DNA of 64,000 nt. Origin: Ailanthus altissimus. Its lineage: Eukaryota; Streptophyta; Magnoliopsida; Sapindales; Simaroubaceae. Positions 26,209 through 41,298 of the stretch are shown here, one piece after another; position 1 is the stretch's first letter; each line of letters starts with the position of its first letter. The DNA lies in NCBI GenBank assembly GCA_946807835.1, contig OX327693.1, positions 10,743,501-10,807,500 on the forward strand, in the 5' to 3' direction. The notes under the pieces were generated by a model, which was given only the letters and a program-made list of their open reading frames with translations, ran no database searches and was not told the DNA's origin. The translations under genes and the position numbers were made by a program.

Positions 26209-26945
26209 TGTTAGAGTTGTGATTTTGAGGATTGTAAATGGATATTAATAAATTGTGTAGTTAAGGCGTGCAAGGCATTGTCCTTAAACTATTTCTACCC
26301 TCACAATAATGATGATCAAGGTGCAAATGGATGTATGGTAGTATAGTTCCAAGATTCAATGACTTTTGAATTTGTAATGGTGCACACTTATTACAAATTC
26401 TGTAGGACTACAAGATTACTTTGATGAGAGTTGATTGATGAAGAGAATAAAGAGGAGAAGGATAGATTATTTATGTATATCTTAAGAGTGAGGTGTGCTT
26501 CTCTATTTATAGAGCTATTTATGCCTCCCTAGATGGACATAAGACCTTTTCAGATCAACACATTCTTTGGAGTAGACATATGCCTTTCCAAAGAGTCATG
26601 ACCTTAGGAAGAGTTATTTATCTTTCTATAAGGTCATAACCTTTGATTCAAATTGGTGTCTTTTCAAAAGAACACAACTTTTGAAGAGTTTAATGACTCT
26701 TCAATAAGTCACATCTTCAACTCTAATACCATGGCCTATATAATAAGGACAACCACATTCTATCAAGGGCGCTACGACGCCCAGCCATGGGTGTCGCAAC
26801 GCCTAGTCCTAGGCGTCGTAGCCGCCAGTCCTAGGCTATTTTCTTTTCTTTTTTTTTTCTTTCCCCTCCTTTTCACTTTGTCCTCCCTCTCCATCAAGTC
26901 TTAAACACATATGGTTAATTTTAAATACTCTTATAATATATAATA
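26209..26945 (-). repeat. 5' LTR of copia element B
   Basis: 737 bp, tgttagagttgtgat at the left end and ataatatataata at the right, where the partner LTR has atacaaca. A GC-rich tract at 26765-26840 contains ggcgctacgacgcc, gtcgcaacgcc and aggcgtcgtagccgcc. TATA-like tctatttatagag is at about 26502. It is followed by TSD agtaa. Confidence 0.85.
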
Positions 26946-26950
26946 AGTAA

Positions 26951-29600
26951 TAAAAGATAAGCGATGACGTCAGCATGCTTACCTCAGTTTGATGTCATTA
27001 TGCTGACCTTGTTATGACATCATATGCTACATCATGTGCTACATTATATGCCATATCAATATCCACGTGTCAATAAAGTGCCACATTGCATGTACACATC
27101 AGTATCCACATGTCATAACTCTATTACAGATTTGTGACGGGTCTTTAAGCGAGAAAAATCTATCAAAACTTCATTTGTGATAAATAATACCTATCACGAA
27201 ATCCCTGTTTTTTAATATTGTCAATGTGAGGTAAGGAACACATGCTTCTAGAAGTGACATAACTTAACTAGCATTAGATTAGCATTTACCAATATCATTT
27301 GGATCCATGATCCAAAATTTTTAAGAACTGAGACTATTTTACTATTATCTTTTAGCAATAAGCACAAGAACCCTTAAAGTTGATCTAAGATCAAACTAAT
27401 TAACCTAATATCAACTGGCACCATGTATTTTGAAAATGGCCAATAACATAATCTTATTAGGCAGTAGTAAAATCGACAATCATAAACCACAAACCATAGA
27501 TGTTTATCAAAGGAGAAATAATAAAGTTACTCTTGATTGAGCCATTACTTATAAAGAACACTGGGGCCAATTACATTTTTGTTGAATATGGTTTTTTTTA
27601 ATTTAAATTGATAATTATGACTTTATATCATGCATTTTAATTTTTTTTTCTCATTAATTATTGACCAGTATCAAAATTAAAGTATATGTAATAAAATTTT
27701 ATTTAATGATTAGATAGAGAATGTAATATTGCCAAGCCATAAATTTTTTTTTTTGGAATTAAAAGGGTTTCAAAATTTTATATTAAATTAGTTAATTGAT
27801 GAGTTACAAAAATTTAATACATATAATAAAACTCTTGGAGTTTCAAATTTTAGAATTCAAATTTATGTTAATAAAAATTAGTTTTAAGAGTTACAATTTT
27901 AAATATAAAATGTACTTTAATATTAGAATTACAAAATATATACAAATTATAAAAATGCTAAATTAATATTGATATTAATACCTTAAACATTACTACTACT
28001 ATATAAAGTGGTCATTCCTTACTCTAAAATTACACACGTATACATTCCAAGGTTATACTCTAAAATTTTTTAAAAACTATTTCCCTTGCAACTTAGAGAT
28101 TGTAATACTTGGTATTTGTTTTCCAATGATTGTACTTATCAAGAAGAGTGGTTAATAGCATTTAAGTTGCATCTTAGAGTTGAGGAGAACCATAATAGCC
28201 TGCACGAGGAAAGGCCTCTTTGGGTTTAGGACAGTGTTACAAGCGTGTCTCTCATACACAGGCTAAATTTTATTTTCTTATTTACAATTGTGTTTTATCA
28301 TTTTATTTGTATAGATAAATTTTAATGCTACATAATTTGATGATATACCTAAAAAATAATATATAATATATACATATAATCTTACAATTTTTTTCTACCA
28401 AATCAATCTTCAAGAAGTATTCAATCTTATCTTGCATTTGGCATACTATAGGATTGGATTGAATGATAAATATAATTCTATTAGTAAAATTATTAAAATA
28501 AAAAATAATTATTTAGTTATTAAATTTTAACATTAGTGCAAATAGAAACTAATTAAATATTATTAAAAGGTTTAAAGTATGGTACTTTTTAAATATCCAC
28601 CTTACTATTAAATACTCCACAAATTTACTTGCAAAGCATCACTCTCCCACTAAAAAAAAAAGACACTCCGATACTTAGGTCAATACCTATTTCAAAAAAG
28701 GGTGATTTGTGTGTGGAGTACTTCAACGACAAGTAAAATGCTCCAGATGCTTGAATAATACTTAGAACTCAATGATCATTCAATTGATGTCAAATGAATC
28801 TTAGTTTGAATAAATCATCCATATTTATATTTCATGAGTCCAAGTTATACTCGATTTATGCATGAACATACATAACGTGAGTTAATCCAAGTTTAATTAA
28901 GGATTAAGTTTGTTTACAATTTATAATGCAACAACCAAGGAGAATGATTTAAGTAAAACTCATCCACTCATATAAGAAATCCTTGTCTATGCAATAACAC
29001 ATTTAGTTCAACCATAATTTGAATAAAATGGTAATTATAATTCTTTTCCACTTTGTCATACTTTACATGACCTGTTTCTGGGATTCACAAGTCAACTGGT
29101 CGGCTTTACATGATCTAAGAATCCAAATTAGTTCGGGTTTGGGATGAAATTTGTATTAATCACTTGATTTGTGCCTATCAGCTATAGGCCTTGCTTAAAA
29201 TAGACATTGTGGCGTAGGTTGCTAGACTTATTTAATAATGAGCCCAACAGATATTCTCTCACAAGTAAAAGATAAATGCTGACTCAAGACCAAAGCTTGG
29301 AGGGCACGTTTCTTCACTCTTCGACCAACATGTGGGTGTGTGTCTTTTCTTAAGAAATAACATGTTTTTTTCCTATGTAATACTATTTTTGGCAGACAAG
29401 ACTCTTCTTTTTCAAGTAACGTCCCAATTTGACAAATGCGGCTTCCAATTCTTCCCTTTTTAAAATCTTATACCATTTCAGTTCTTTCTTACTTTCAAAT
29501 TTTAAAAGAAAAAATTCTTTGAAGCAATCTTCTTCTTCATTCTCTTATCTTTGACTTTTTTATTTTCCTTTGCATACAAACCCTAATTTCCTTCTCTTTT
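26951..29600. other. Intergenic DNA without recognised features
   Basis: AT-rich. The first 250 bp (26960-27210) are rich in short repeats of the type tgccacatca, tgtgctacatta and tgatgtcatta and end with gtgataaataatacctatcac, an imperfect inverted repeat. This could be a DNA-transposon subterminal region, but I cannot find its partner. The rest shows no coding trace. Confidence 0.4.
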
Positions 29601-29612
29601 AGTAAATCTAAA

Positions 29613-30490
29613 ATGGTAAAGAATGTGAGCGTATTTGCTCTAGATGAATTGAATTCTTTATTTGAGTTCCCTCTGGAGGTAAAGATAAGAAATCTTTCAT
29701 AAAGGAAATATCTCTCCGAATTCCTCTCTGCTAAACTTGGTGAACTTCCTCTCTATAGGAAGCACCTTAATTATTTTCACTTCTTTATTCCTTCATTGAT
29801 TCATGAATCTCTCCATATCATCAAATTTTCTCCCTTTCAGATTTACCCTAGTGTCTTTCATTTACTACAAGATATTGCTATTCTCAACCACATAATTCCT
29901 CCTCCATAGTGTCTTGCTCTTTTTGATGTCTTAACTATATATATCCTCTAACACTCAAGGAAGAATTTCTATTGGGATCCCAAAGGGGAGTAAGAAATCA
30001 TTTATAACTTGAAGACAAAAAGCAAGCTTTAAGAAGCATGTTGTAGTAATCAATGGCAAATGGAAACATCCTAACTACTCCTATAAGGTTGCTACCACCT
30101 ATGGAACCTATAACTTAAAGACAAGCTTGACCTTCCATTTCCATCCTTAGTAGAGAAAGGTTCTTAAAGAAGTTCTTTTAGAATAACCTCATCTCTCATA
30201 AAGAGATGTTATGGATTAATCTTTTGTGGGACTACACGCGTAATAAAATGGTGTGCCACCAACCCCGTACCCTTACACTTGAAGAGGGAGTTTAAACCCT
30301 AACCCCTCATAATTTGAAATTCATCAATCATGTTCCTTCATTCAATGACTAATATTTTAGCAACTGTTGGCATGTCATTGGATGCTTTCTTATTTAATTA
30401 TATTCTCCCCAGAGATAGAAGATGAGGGCGACAATGGCGAAGCCATCCATCGACCATTTACTTACCCAACTTCTTTCTTGATATAGGTAA
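29613..30490 (+). pseudogene. Decayed ORF, possibly a plant transposon gag-like domain
   Basis: Starts ATG at 29613 (MVKNVSVFALDELNSLFEFP) and, allowing for stops and shifts, continues through LYRKHLNYFHFFIPSLIHES, KFSPFQIYPSVFHLLQDIA and later fragments. The hydrophobic spacing and the FQIYPS block recall plant putative gypsy-type transposon domains, but the resemblance is weak and I cannot exclude chance. Stops occur about every 25-40 codons. Confidence 0.3.
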
Positions 30491-30783
30491 ACTTTAATCT
30501 ATAATTTAAAAATAATGATGGTGAAGTTAAGACCAAATAAAATTTGAAATGAGGATGATATACTGATCTTTATGGGGTTAATAAAAGAATTTTCACACCT
30601 TTATGTGTAATATTGGATCCTAGAGTTTGCATGTATAAAGATAACGCAGAGATGCTTATTGAAAACCAACAATCTTGTTGCAAACAGTAAGCGGTAGAAA
30701 CCAACTGAGTAGCATAGCCCTAAAAATATCAATTGTTGTGTTTTCCATAAATATTAAAAATAACTATTATTATTTACTCTATA

Positions 30784-32720
30784 ATGTTCAAAGACAATCC
30801 AACTTATATGCATTATGATATTTACATAGGTGAGGATTATAATGGTAATGAAACTAATGATAATGGAATTGAAATTGATGGATTAAATGATATACCAGAA
30901 GGTGGACAATGTTATATCTTTAATAATTCTCTTAATGAGGCGTATTATGCGTATGATTCGCATACAAGAGAGATGAAGTTGAAGCAAAAAAAACCATTTT
31001 CAATTTATTTCTTTAATACCACCATTAGGCTCGACCATATTAAATAAAGTATTATATTTTAGAATTAGGAATATGTTTGTAGAAAAATTATATAATAGCA
31101 AGAATGAACTCAATGAGGCTATTAGCTTCTTACCATTTAAGGGTAATTAGTGCTTCAAAGTTTTAAGGTCAACAAAAGATTGTTTAGAGATAAAATGCAA
31201 TGATGAGAGTTGCAAATAGTAAGTATATGCAATGTTGTTGGAAGGGAAAAATTATTCACCATATAAGAGTAGATACAAATCACATATGTTAGTTGCACTA
31301 ATTAGGCGATGGTTATCGATAAGTTAAGAGTCAAATTATTAGTAAAATAATAAAAACTAAGTTTGCATTAGTTAATAAAATTTACAAATAAAAGGAAATC
31401 CAAGCCAACATATGTAAAATCTTTGGTGTGGAGTTAATGTATTCTACTGCTTTGCGAGCTAAAGAGCATGCATGTAGGTTGATAGTTGGCAGTCCAGAGG
31501 ATTCAATTAGATTACTTATTGCATATTACTATATATTAGAACAACATAACTCAAGTAAGGTTACTCATTTAGAAATTGACGACAATAATCACTTTAAGTA
31601 TTTTTTGTCCATTGGTATCGTGTATCAGAGGTTTTTAGTTATTTATTTGATTGATAATTTCAATTAAAGATACGTATCTAGATATAATGTTTTATAATCG
31701 TATATAAAGACAAAATAATCAAATATTTCTATTAGCATGAGGGTTGTTGATTTTAAAATTGATGCTTCTTGGCATAGTTTATGAAAAAACTATAAAGAGT
31801 AATTGGTGATAATAAGAATCTAGTATTTGTATCTAATTGATACGCTAGTATTGAGAAGATCATTCTAGTTGTATTTTTCAATGCCTATCACGGGGTTTGT
31901 ATCCAACACTTAGAGAAAAATTTAATGCCAAAATATAAGATACCAATGGAAAAGAAAAAAAAGAAAAGGCATTCTAGCTACTTATTTTGCGGTTGCAAAG
32001 GCAGATCACACTTTCGACTTTCAAAATCAAATTAACAAGATGCGAGAGATAAAAAATGATGTAGCAAAGTATTTGGAGGAGCATATTAGTTGAGGGAAAT
32101 AGGTTCGATCAGTAGGCACTAAGAAGATACGACATAATGACTATTAATATTGTAAAGAGCATTAAGCAATTACAAAATATACATGATCTCTATATGTTAC
32201 AACTTTAGTTAAGTGGATATGAGAGTTAGTGCAAAGGTGATTTTTTTTATAAATGGGAGGCAGTAAAAGATATGACATCTTTTCTGTTGATGTGGTCAAA
32301 TCACAAATTTTGGAAGTATAATAATAAAAGTAGTTAAATGATTGTTCATTCAGTCAATAATTCATAATATGTTGTGAAAGATGGAAGTAGAAATAGAATA
32401 ATGAACATCATAGAAAAAATATACAGTTGTTAGAAGTTTGACTGGCAGTAGCTACCTTGTAACCATGCTATTAAAGTATACAGATAGAACATATTATAGT
32501 ATCAAGGTCTTTGTTTGTTCTATTATACTTTTGAGTGATAATTTTGTGTATATAGCGAGTTAGTCTTTTCGATTAATGTTCCATCAAAATGGATAGTTCC
32601 GGATGAGTTGAGAAATATTAACATCTAGCATCCTATATCATGTTAAAAATCAGGGAGGTGTAAGACAAAGCGAATTCTATAGTAAAGGCTGGAATCGATA
32701 AAAAAATGTATGTAATCGCT
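30784..32720 (+). pseudogene. Decayed MuDR-type (MULE) transposase
   Basis: N-terminal acidic region open at 30784-31047. The DNA-binding block follows at 31085-31260 (LYNSKNELNEAISFLPFKGN, then CLEIKCNDESCK). At 31410-31640 comes ELMYSTALRAKEHACRLIVG, then GSPEDSIRLL and VTHLEIDDNNHFKYF, leading into the DDE domain. 31740-32100 has GVCIQHLEKNL and INKMREIKNDVAKYLEEHI, both standard in MULE transposases. At about 32420-32480 is the SWIM zinc finger (YSC, then LPCNHAIKV). Complete order, but with many stops. Transposase function is known for the family; this copy is dead. I did not find its terminal repeats. It is not obviously the same subfamily as the copy at the left edge. Confidence 0.78.
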
Positions 32721-32729
32721 TCAAATAGC

Positions 32730-35240
<2,511 letters not shown>

Positions 35241-35243
35241 TGT

Positions 35244-36790
35244 TGTGGTTATTTGTGTGTATTAGGTGAGAGTACACACTATTGCTAAAAAGTAATAAAG
35301 AGTTAGGGGTGTTGAACCAATGAGGACTAAATGCTTCGCTCTATTCAAGTACTAAAATTACTTCTCCTATTTTTATCTAAACAAATTGATTTAATTGAAA
35401 ATAAAACTAATACTAATTGAATAACTAATTATCCAAGTCACAAATTCCAACACTATCAAAGATAATTAATGTTTAGGATTTATAGTTATCCTTTAGCCCA
35501 TGTTTGTTATGGATATGTCTTGAATGTCAATTCTTTGGTTAGTTATCGGTCATAAAACTATGCTCATCGCTAGCCTCACCTCTTCTAATGGTCGAACGAT
35601 TATATTCCACTCAATCCAATAGCTATAGTCAAATGATATCAAAATTAAATAGAATTTATTAAGTCCAAGTTGTAATAACCATGCATGCCAATAAGATATA
35701 TTTTTATCCTAATTGAAACTTGTAAATACTAATTTACAATCATACATCATTTTGTTCTAGGCTATTCAATGAGATGCCTTTTTCAAATTTGTCTCAATGA
35801 ATCCAAAGTTCATACATAAGATTGGCTAGGTCAAATGTAAGCATTAAGTACCAATAAAATGAATAAAAACTAAGTTTAAGCATTCAAAGCTGAAATATTT
35901 ACAAACATATAGTTAAGTTCAAGATTATAATCCTAGATAAGTGTATTTAGTTCAACATAATGAAGTTCAGATAATAAAATACAAGATATAACATAATAAA
36001 ACCAAGTTTAGATTAATAAATGCATAAATAAAGTTTAGATGATCTTCCCAAGCCTTAGTTCCAATGTTTCTCTTGCAAGTATTAGCCTTATTTGATGATG
36101 TTGATTCTTCTCCAAATGGGTTTCAACTACAGAAATATGTGTCTTCACAATAAAAAGGTGTGATTTTGACCTAGATTATGCTCTTTAAATGCTGAGATAA
36201 AGGTGAAACATTCCAGCTCATATAAAATCCAAAAAAGTTACTTTATCTAGTGTCGAAAGTAACTGTCACGTCGTTTCTCCTTATAACATAATTGCATTAC
36301 CAACTGTCATGTACGAACATTGCACTATTCTCATTCTTGTACCACTAGGGTATTTTGGCACTATAGTGTTGACTTTCAATGCTAAGGCATTGAAAAAGTG
36401 GCATGGCTGCGTTTCTTTTCAACGTTGGGAAGTTGAAGTTCTTGAAAACTTTTTGGATCCCACGTTATCATCCTCTACCTTAATGCTGCTACGTCATAAT
36501 TTTCAAAAACACTGGGGTATTCTGTGCCTTATCGCTGAGACGTCCATATTGCATGATGAATGCCAGTGTGTTATCTTCTAGAACGTAGCCGCGTCTAGTC
36601 TTTTTTTCACTTCTATCTCTGAATATACACTCTTTGACCTCATTTTTGCTACTTTTCTTTCTTATTAGTCCATTAAGTTCTTGTTCTATAATTTCAACAC
36701 AACTATGTATAAATAAATAATAATTACTTAAAAATGGTAATAATCAAAGCTAAAATAGGGAAATAATATTTATCCATTTTGTGCTTAACA
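35244..36790 (-). repeat. LTR (3') of an Athila-like element
   Basis: Starts tgtggttatttgtgtgtatt and ends gtgcttaaca. The first 100 bp follow the same pattern as the LTRs at 17158 and 41492 (agtacacactattg, aagtaataaagag, ttgaaccaatgagga). It is about 1547 bp; the left end could be 3 bp further left. No duplicate flank can be tested because the partner LTR is lost. Confidence 0.7.
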
Positions 36791-37768
36791 AACTCCCTCA
36801 AATTTAGACAATTGCTCATCCTCAAGCAATGAGAAGGAAAAACACATTTAGGGATCTAATTGACTCAACACAAAACTAAAACAAACATTAAATATTAAAG
36901 CATGAATACTAAAGACATATATAGAAAAGTTAAATGAAAAATAACTAAAATATGGTCAAGTTGTCACAATGATTACTTAATCGCCTCAGGGATTATCCCA
37001 TTCAACCTTTACTTCATCGAAAACAATGATTCTACAATCCATAAACACCATAATTAAGCACTTCCCTTCTTCCATGCAAGTGATCAACTGTATGTGTGTG
37101 TTAGGCGAGAATTACTTAAGTCTAACCCAAATTCGCTCAATAACTTAGAGTTGTATAGTAAAATGTTTCCTCGATACATTTTGAGTCTAAGACACTATCA
37201 TAGGCTAGTCTTTCACACAACTCTCCACCAATGTAGGAATGTGCATAAATAAGGGATCAATTAGGACTTTCATTGGCTTGTAATGTAAGGCCAAGATTAA
37301 GGTGAGATATTTAGATAAACCTTTTAGCTTATTATACACCATGAACATAAAACCCAATTGGCTTCCTATTGTGAACTTTCTAACCTCACCACTATAATTC
37401 CCTTAAACTTAAGCCCTCCTTCAAACTTAGGACTTTTTGCCTAAAATTGCCTTTATTTACTACTTCAAGATATCTATATATTCTATTTATTTGTTTATTT
37501 TTTATAAATAAAAACCATAAACCACATTACGCCCCCAAACTTAGAACAATACTCACTCCATATGGCCTTCAATTTCCATTCTTTAGCAATTTTCCATATT
37601 CACACTACTTAGCTCCACACAAACTCTATATTTCCCAATAAGCTCTATGTCCATGTTTTTAAGGGTGTTTAGGATAATTAACTCATGGCTTGGGCTTGTA
37701 ATGTAGTTATTTAACAAAAATGATGCTTTTGCCTCAAAATAGGGTAACTAGGGTTCAATGTAATAAGG

Positions 37769-38825
37769 GTCCAGGGTCTTTGACATCCGCAGAAAAAAAT
37801 AAACCTTAATATTTTCTCTCAACCCAAAAAGAAGAAAAGGCGATGCACCCCACCCCCTGTCTTTCCTGCCAGAGATGGGCTTTATTGGCCTATCTCTAGT
37901 GGCTTTCTTGTTCTTTTTCTAGTCCCATTCCATTTTCAGTATAGTTATAGTTTCATTTTCTTTCTTTTTTGGGTTTGTACATTTTTGTTCCTATTTGCAT
38001 GTTTTGCTAGCCGTTGAGCTTTGGCGGGTATGTCAGGGAGCCTTTCAGCAACCATCAGCTTCCTTGGCCCACTCTGAGTCCTCGACTTGTGCCGAGCTTC
38101 CTCAGCCTGGGCGTACTCTCTGATCGTCACAATCTTTGCTTTTTCCAGCCATTTTTCAGCTGGATTCCGACAAAACTACTTAACAGAATGCCCCTATAAT
38201 TCCCTGTCTAATGCCACAAGTCTATTCTATTTCTAGCCACCACTAGAGTCCCACGCGTATCTCTGGTCACTGGTCTGATCCTGTCATTGCGCTAACCACC
38301 GTTGGCCATCTAGCCCCTACAACTGAGCAACCATTGCTCTCTGTAGTTGCGCTTACGTTCGATCCAGTGCAAATCATATATCGGCAACCTTAAACTCTTT
38401 ATTACCACCGCAAAAGAATAACTTGTTGTTATAGTTTTATTATTTTGTTTTTTTTTTCGTGGGTATATTATTGGCGATTTGAATGTTTGAAATTATTTAG
38501 ATTGTAATTATGAATGTTGTATTTGTAATTGGTGGATTGTGTATATTCCTATTTTGTGGTTTTTTTTTTGTGTATATCCTCCTGCGTGAGGTAAATCTCT
38601 TGCTTAGTAAGGTAAAATTCCTTCCGTGTCCTTAATAAGGGTAGAAAATCTATCTGTGGATGGTATCTATTAATGGAGTTTGCTTTTATTTCCTATTAGG
38701 GAAAATGTCAGGTCCGGGCGATCGTTAGTAAATTTGTATTTTTTTGTGCTGGTAATTCTTTACTTTATAGCAGTAAACCCTGTAATATCTTAATTTATTA
38801 ATTATATTAAAATTACTTCAAAAAA
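37769..38825 (+). mobile_element. Non-LTR-type retro-insertion with 18-bp target-site duplication
   Basis: The 18-mer gggttcaatgtaataagg occurs at 37751-37768 and again at 38826-38843, directly flanking 1057 bp of unrelated, less AT-rich sequence (38010-38390 is visibly GC-rich). The insert ends in an A-rich tail (acttcaaaaaa). Long variable duplications plus a 3' A-tail are the signature of L1-type target-primed reverse transcription. I find no RT or endonuclease motif, so it may be an internally deleted LINE, a SINE-like element or a processed transcript. Orientation is inferred from the tail. Confidence 0.7.
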
Positions 38826-39766
38826 GGGTTCAATGTAATAAGGATAGACTAGAAAGGTTCAAACGGTTTAAATATGGCTAAATTTCCTTTCCTTTTTCAC
38901 ACAATTCCTAAGATTTCACCTTGAATTGCAATCAAACTAGTTCTATATGTCTAATCATCGAAATCGAGTGTACTATTTAAGTATGAGCTTTCTAGGCCTA
39001 CTCAATTAATTTAAGCTTAATAAGTGCTCAAAACTTAGTGATCACTAATAGGGTTGAATATTATATTGTAATTGGTGTAAAAATTGTTTCAAGTCTAAAT
39101 TATTTTCTATGAAGTTAAAAGCTAAGTGTTTCAACAATTTACTCATCATAGACAAGTGTTTATCATTAAAACTCAATATAATTAAAGCATGGTAATACAC
39201 AAGATTTTACATGAAAAAAACTATATTACTCATGCTTCTTTTTACTACAAAATATAAAAACTAATACACAAAAGTAAATGGAATAAATAAAAGACAAGGA
39301 TAAAAGACATACTAACTATGAAAAACATAAGTAAAATAAAAGAATAAAAACAAGGTAATAAAGCTTATCTCCCCCTCTCCCAACTTAAACTAAGGCATGG
39401 TCCCTATGACAAAAAATATATGAGTAGTTAAGACTCCCTTGGTGACTACGGGTCACGGTTCATATCCTTCAAGTCTAAAGCTTTGATGCCTAAATCATCA
39501 CTCAGTAGGGTCGCGTTGTTTTCTAAGGGTGGTAACTATCATGCTCGTGCTGGAGGAGTTGGTGGAATAGGCTGAAGGATGTAGAAGATATCCAATCCCT
39601 ACTGTTCTACACCCAAATGCATCTACTAGATCTAGTAGGCTTTAAAATCTCTCAACTTCTGTTGGTGGTTGCTGAACCCTCGGTTGCAGTAGCTGTCTCT
39701 AACTCAGCGGTCCACAATTATTGGATTATGCTATAGTCAATAGGCTTGGCTAGATGAATAATGTCC

Positions 39767-40493
39767 TCATATGCCTCCGAGAACTCCTGTGCGGCTACAA
39801 AGTACTGTGATCAAAGAGGGGAGGCATAAGCTATTCTTGGCCAGTCTAGAGTAAGCTAAGATCTCATCTTGAAGTATATACCCAATGTCAATAGGCCTTT
39901 CAGTCATGATAGAATATAAAAGCACTACCCACGCTTTAGTGACGTCACTTCTGTGCTTGATAGGCATTAGACACAAGCAAATAAAGATGTACCAAGCCTT
40001 GATGTCCTTGGTCAGGGCATTGGATCTGAAGTGGATCGATAGGTCATGAAGATGGTTCACTCTATGCTAGGCTCACATAGGGTCTGAATAATCTAATTAT
40101 AGTCTACCTTACACTGGATTATTGGATAATCATCTGGCCCATCGATCGATAACCTATAGATCTGGTTAATTTTGCTGCAATCATATGGCACCATCTTACC
40201 CCGAAATCTCACTCTCAGGTCAATGTGCTCCTGGGTGTTGGCATAGAACTCCCTGACTATAGTACTATCCCCGACGTCAGTGTCTTACAGAATATCTTCC
40301 AGTGGCAGTCTGCGATCATTTGGTGGATGTTGGGGAAATCATTTGCCTCGAAGTTGAACCCCCGATCCTGAATAATGAATTTATAGAGGATTATATTATG
40401 GAAATAATCCGCTATATTCTGTGAAACAAAGCATGTGGTATCAAGTAATAGGGTCCTCGAGGTACTTGCTTTGCTTCTCTTTGTTGGTGCCAC
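39767..40493 (-). pseudogene. Athila env-like / putative plant transposon protein remnant
   Basis: Two minus-strand pieces. 40493-40257 starts MAPTKRSKASTSRTLLLDTT with a basic N terminus and continues FVSQNIADYFHN, then FIIQDRGFNFEANDFPNIHQ and HWKIFC. 40060-39767 continues with KAWYIFICLCLMPIKHRSDV, KAWVVLLYSIMTERPIDIGY and LCLPSLITVLCSRTGVLGG. This is the domain annotated as putative plant transposon protein, found in the env-like ORF downstream of pol in Athila and Calypso elements. A stop or shift separates the pieces. Its position beside the 3' noncoding interior fits that role. Confidence 0.72.
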
Positions 40494-40951
40494 GACTGAA
40501 AATCAGATGAAATATGGTGAAATGGGATTTTGGTTAGATTTGGTATGGATTTTGTTTTTGTTTGGCAAATGATTTATAGTTTTGATCATGTGAAAGTGAT
40601 ATATAAGTGGTAGGTGAAGTGTTTCTAGGCTTGATTTGGGCAAGCTTGGGTATTGGATGATTTGAAATTGAGAGAGAATGTAAGTGTTTGAAGTTATATG
40701 GAGAGGAAATGGAAAAATAGTGGTTTTAAACTGATTTTTAAAGGAACATTGTTGCATTAAAGTGTAGAATGCTAGAGCTTTCATTCTTGATTCGAGGATG
40801 CAAGAGGGTGATAGGTGAAGAACGTTGAGGTATCTTCAATTTGGCTCTTCAAATTCTAAAACTCTTGAAATGCTATTGAGTTACAAGTGAAGAACGCTGG
40901 AACGTCTTCAATTGGGCGGTTAACTACTTTTTGAATTTGCTGAATACTTGG

Positions 40952-41298
40952 GCATTGAGTTCAACAATGTAGTTACGTTGGAGTAATAACGGTTGACCTT
41001 CAGTAAAGATCGGATGCTGAGGTATTCTCTCTTAATGTGAAGGCTTTGGTGGCCCTTGAGTTCCCTTAGAACATATTGGAAATCATGCTAGGGTGTTGTA
41101 AAAGTGGCGCCCCAACAATAAGTTGGGATACAGGGGCATTGAGATTTAGCAACGCAGCTATGTTGAAGTAGTAATTATTGACCTTTAAGTACAAATTTGA
41201 TGTTGGGGTATTGTTTGCCTTTGGTTTCCCCAGGAACACATTGGAAATCACATTCAAGTGTTGCAAAAGTAGCGCCCAACATTGAGTTGGGACGCAGG
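40952..41298. repeat. Tandem duplication, about 184-bp unit
   Basis: Two adjacent copies starting gcattgag at 40952 and 41136 share tgttg(g)agtagtaa, ttgacctt, gaacacattggaaatca, gtgttg(t/c)aaaagt and agttggga in the same order. The second copy is shorter at its end. The copies are diverged, so the duplication is old. Confidence 0.7.

Larger units (their letters stand above)
14021..26945 (-). mobile_element. Ty1/copia element B, nested, TSD agtaa
   Basis: LTRs at 14021-16236 (interrupted) and 26209-26945 enclose a minus-strand copia coding region. The flanks are identical 5-bp agtaa at 14016-14020 and 26946-26950, which fixes both ends. Without the inserted DNA the left LTR is about 752 bp and the right one 737 bp. 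A polypurine tract, seen on the plus strand as atccccctaca after 16236, lies beside the 3' LTR. Two later insertions interrupt the element: a solo LTR at 14131-15589 and a gag-only Athila-like element at 17158-22647. It is the same family as element A but inverted. The coding region is broken by stops. Confidence 0.88.

Noticed and set aside
37945..38199. Overlapping ORFs on both strands in the GC-richer retro-insertion
   Set aside because: Neither shows a domain; open frames are expected where stop codons are rarer because of higher GC.
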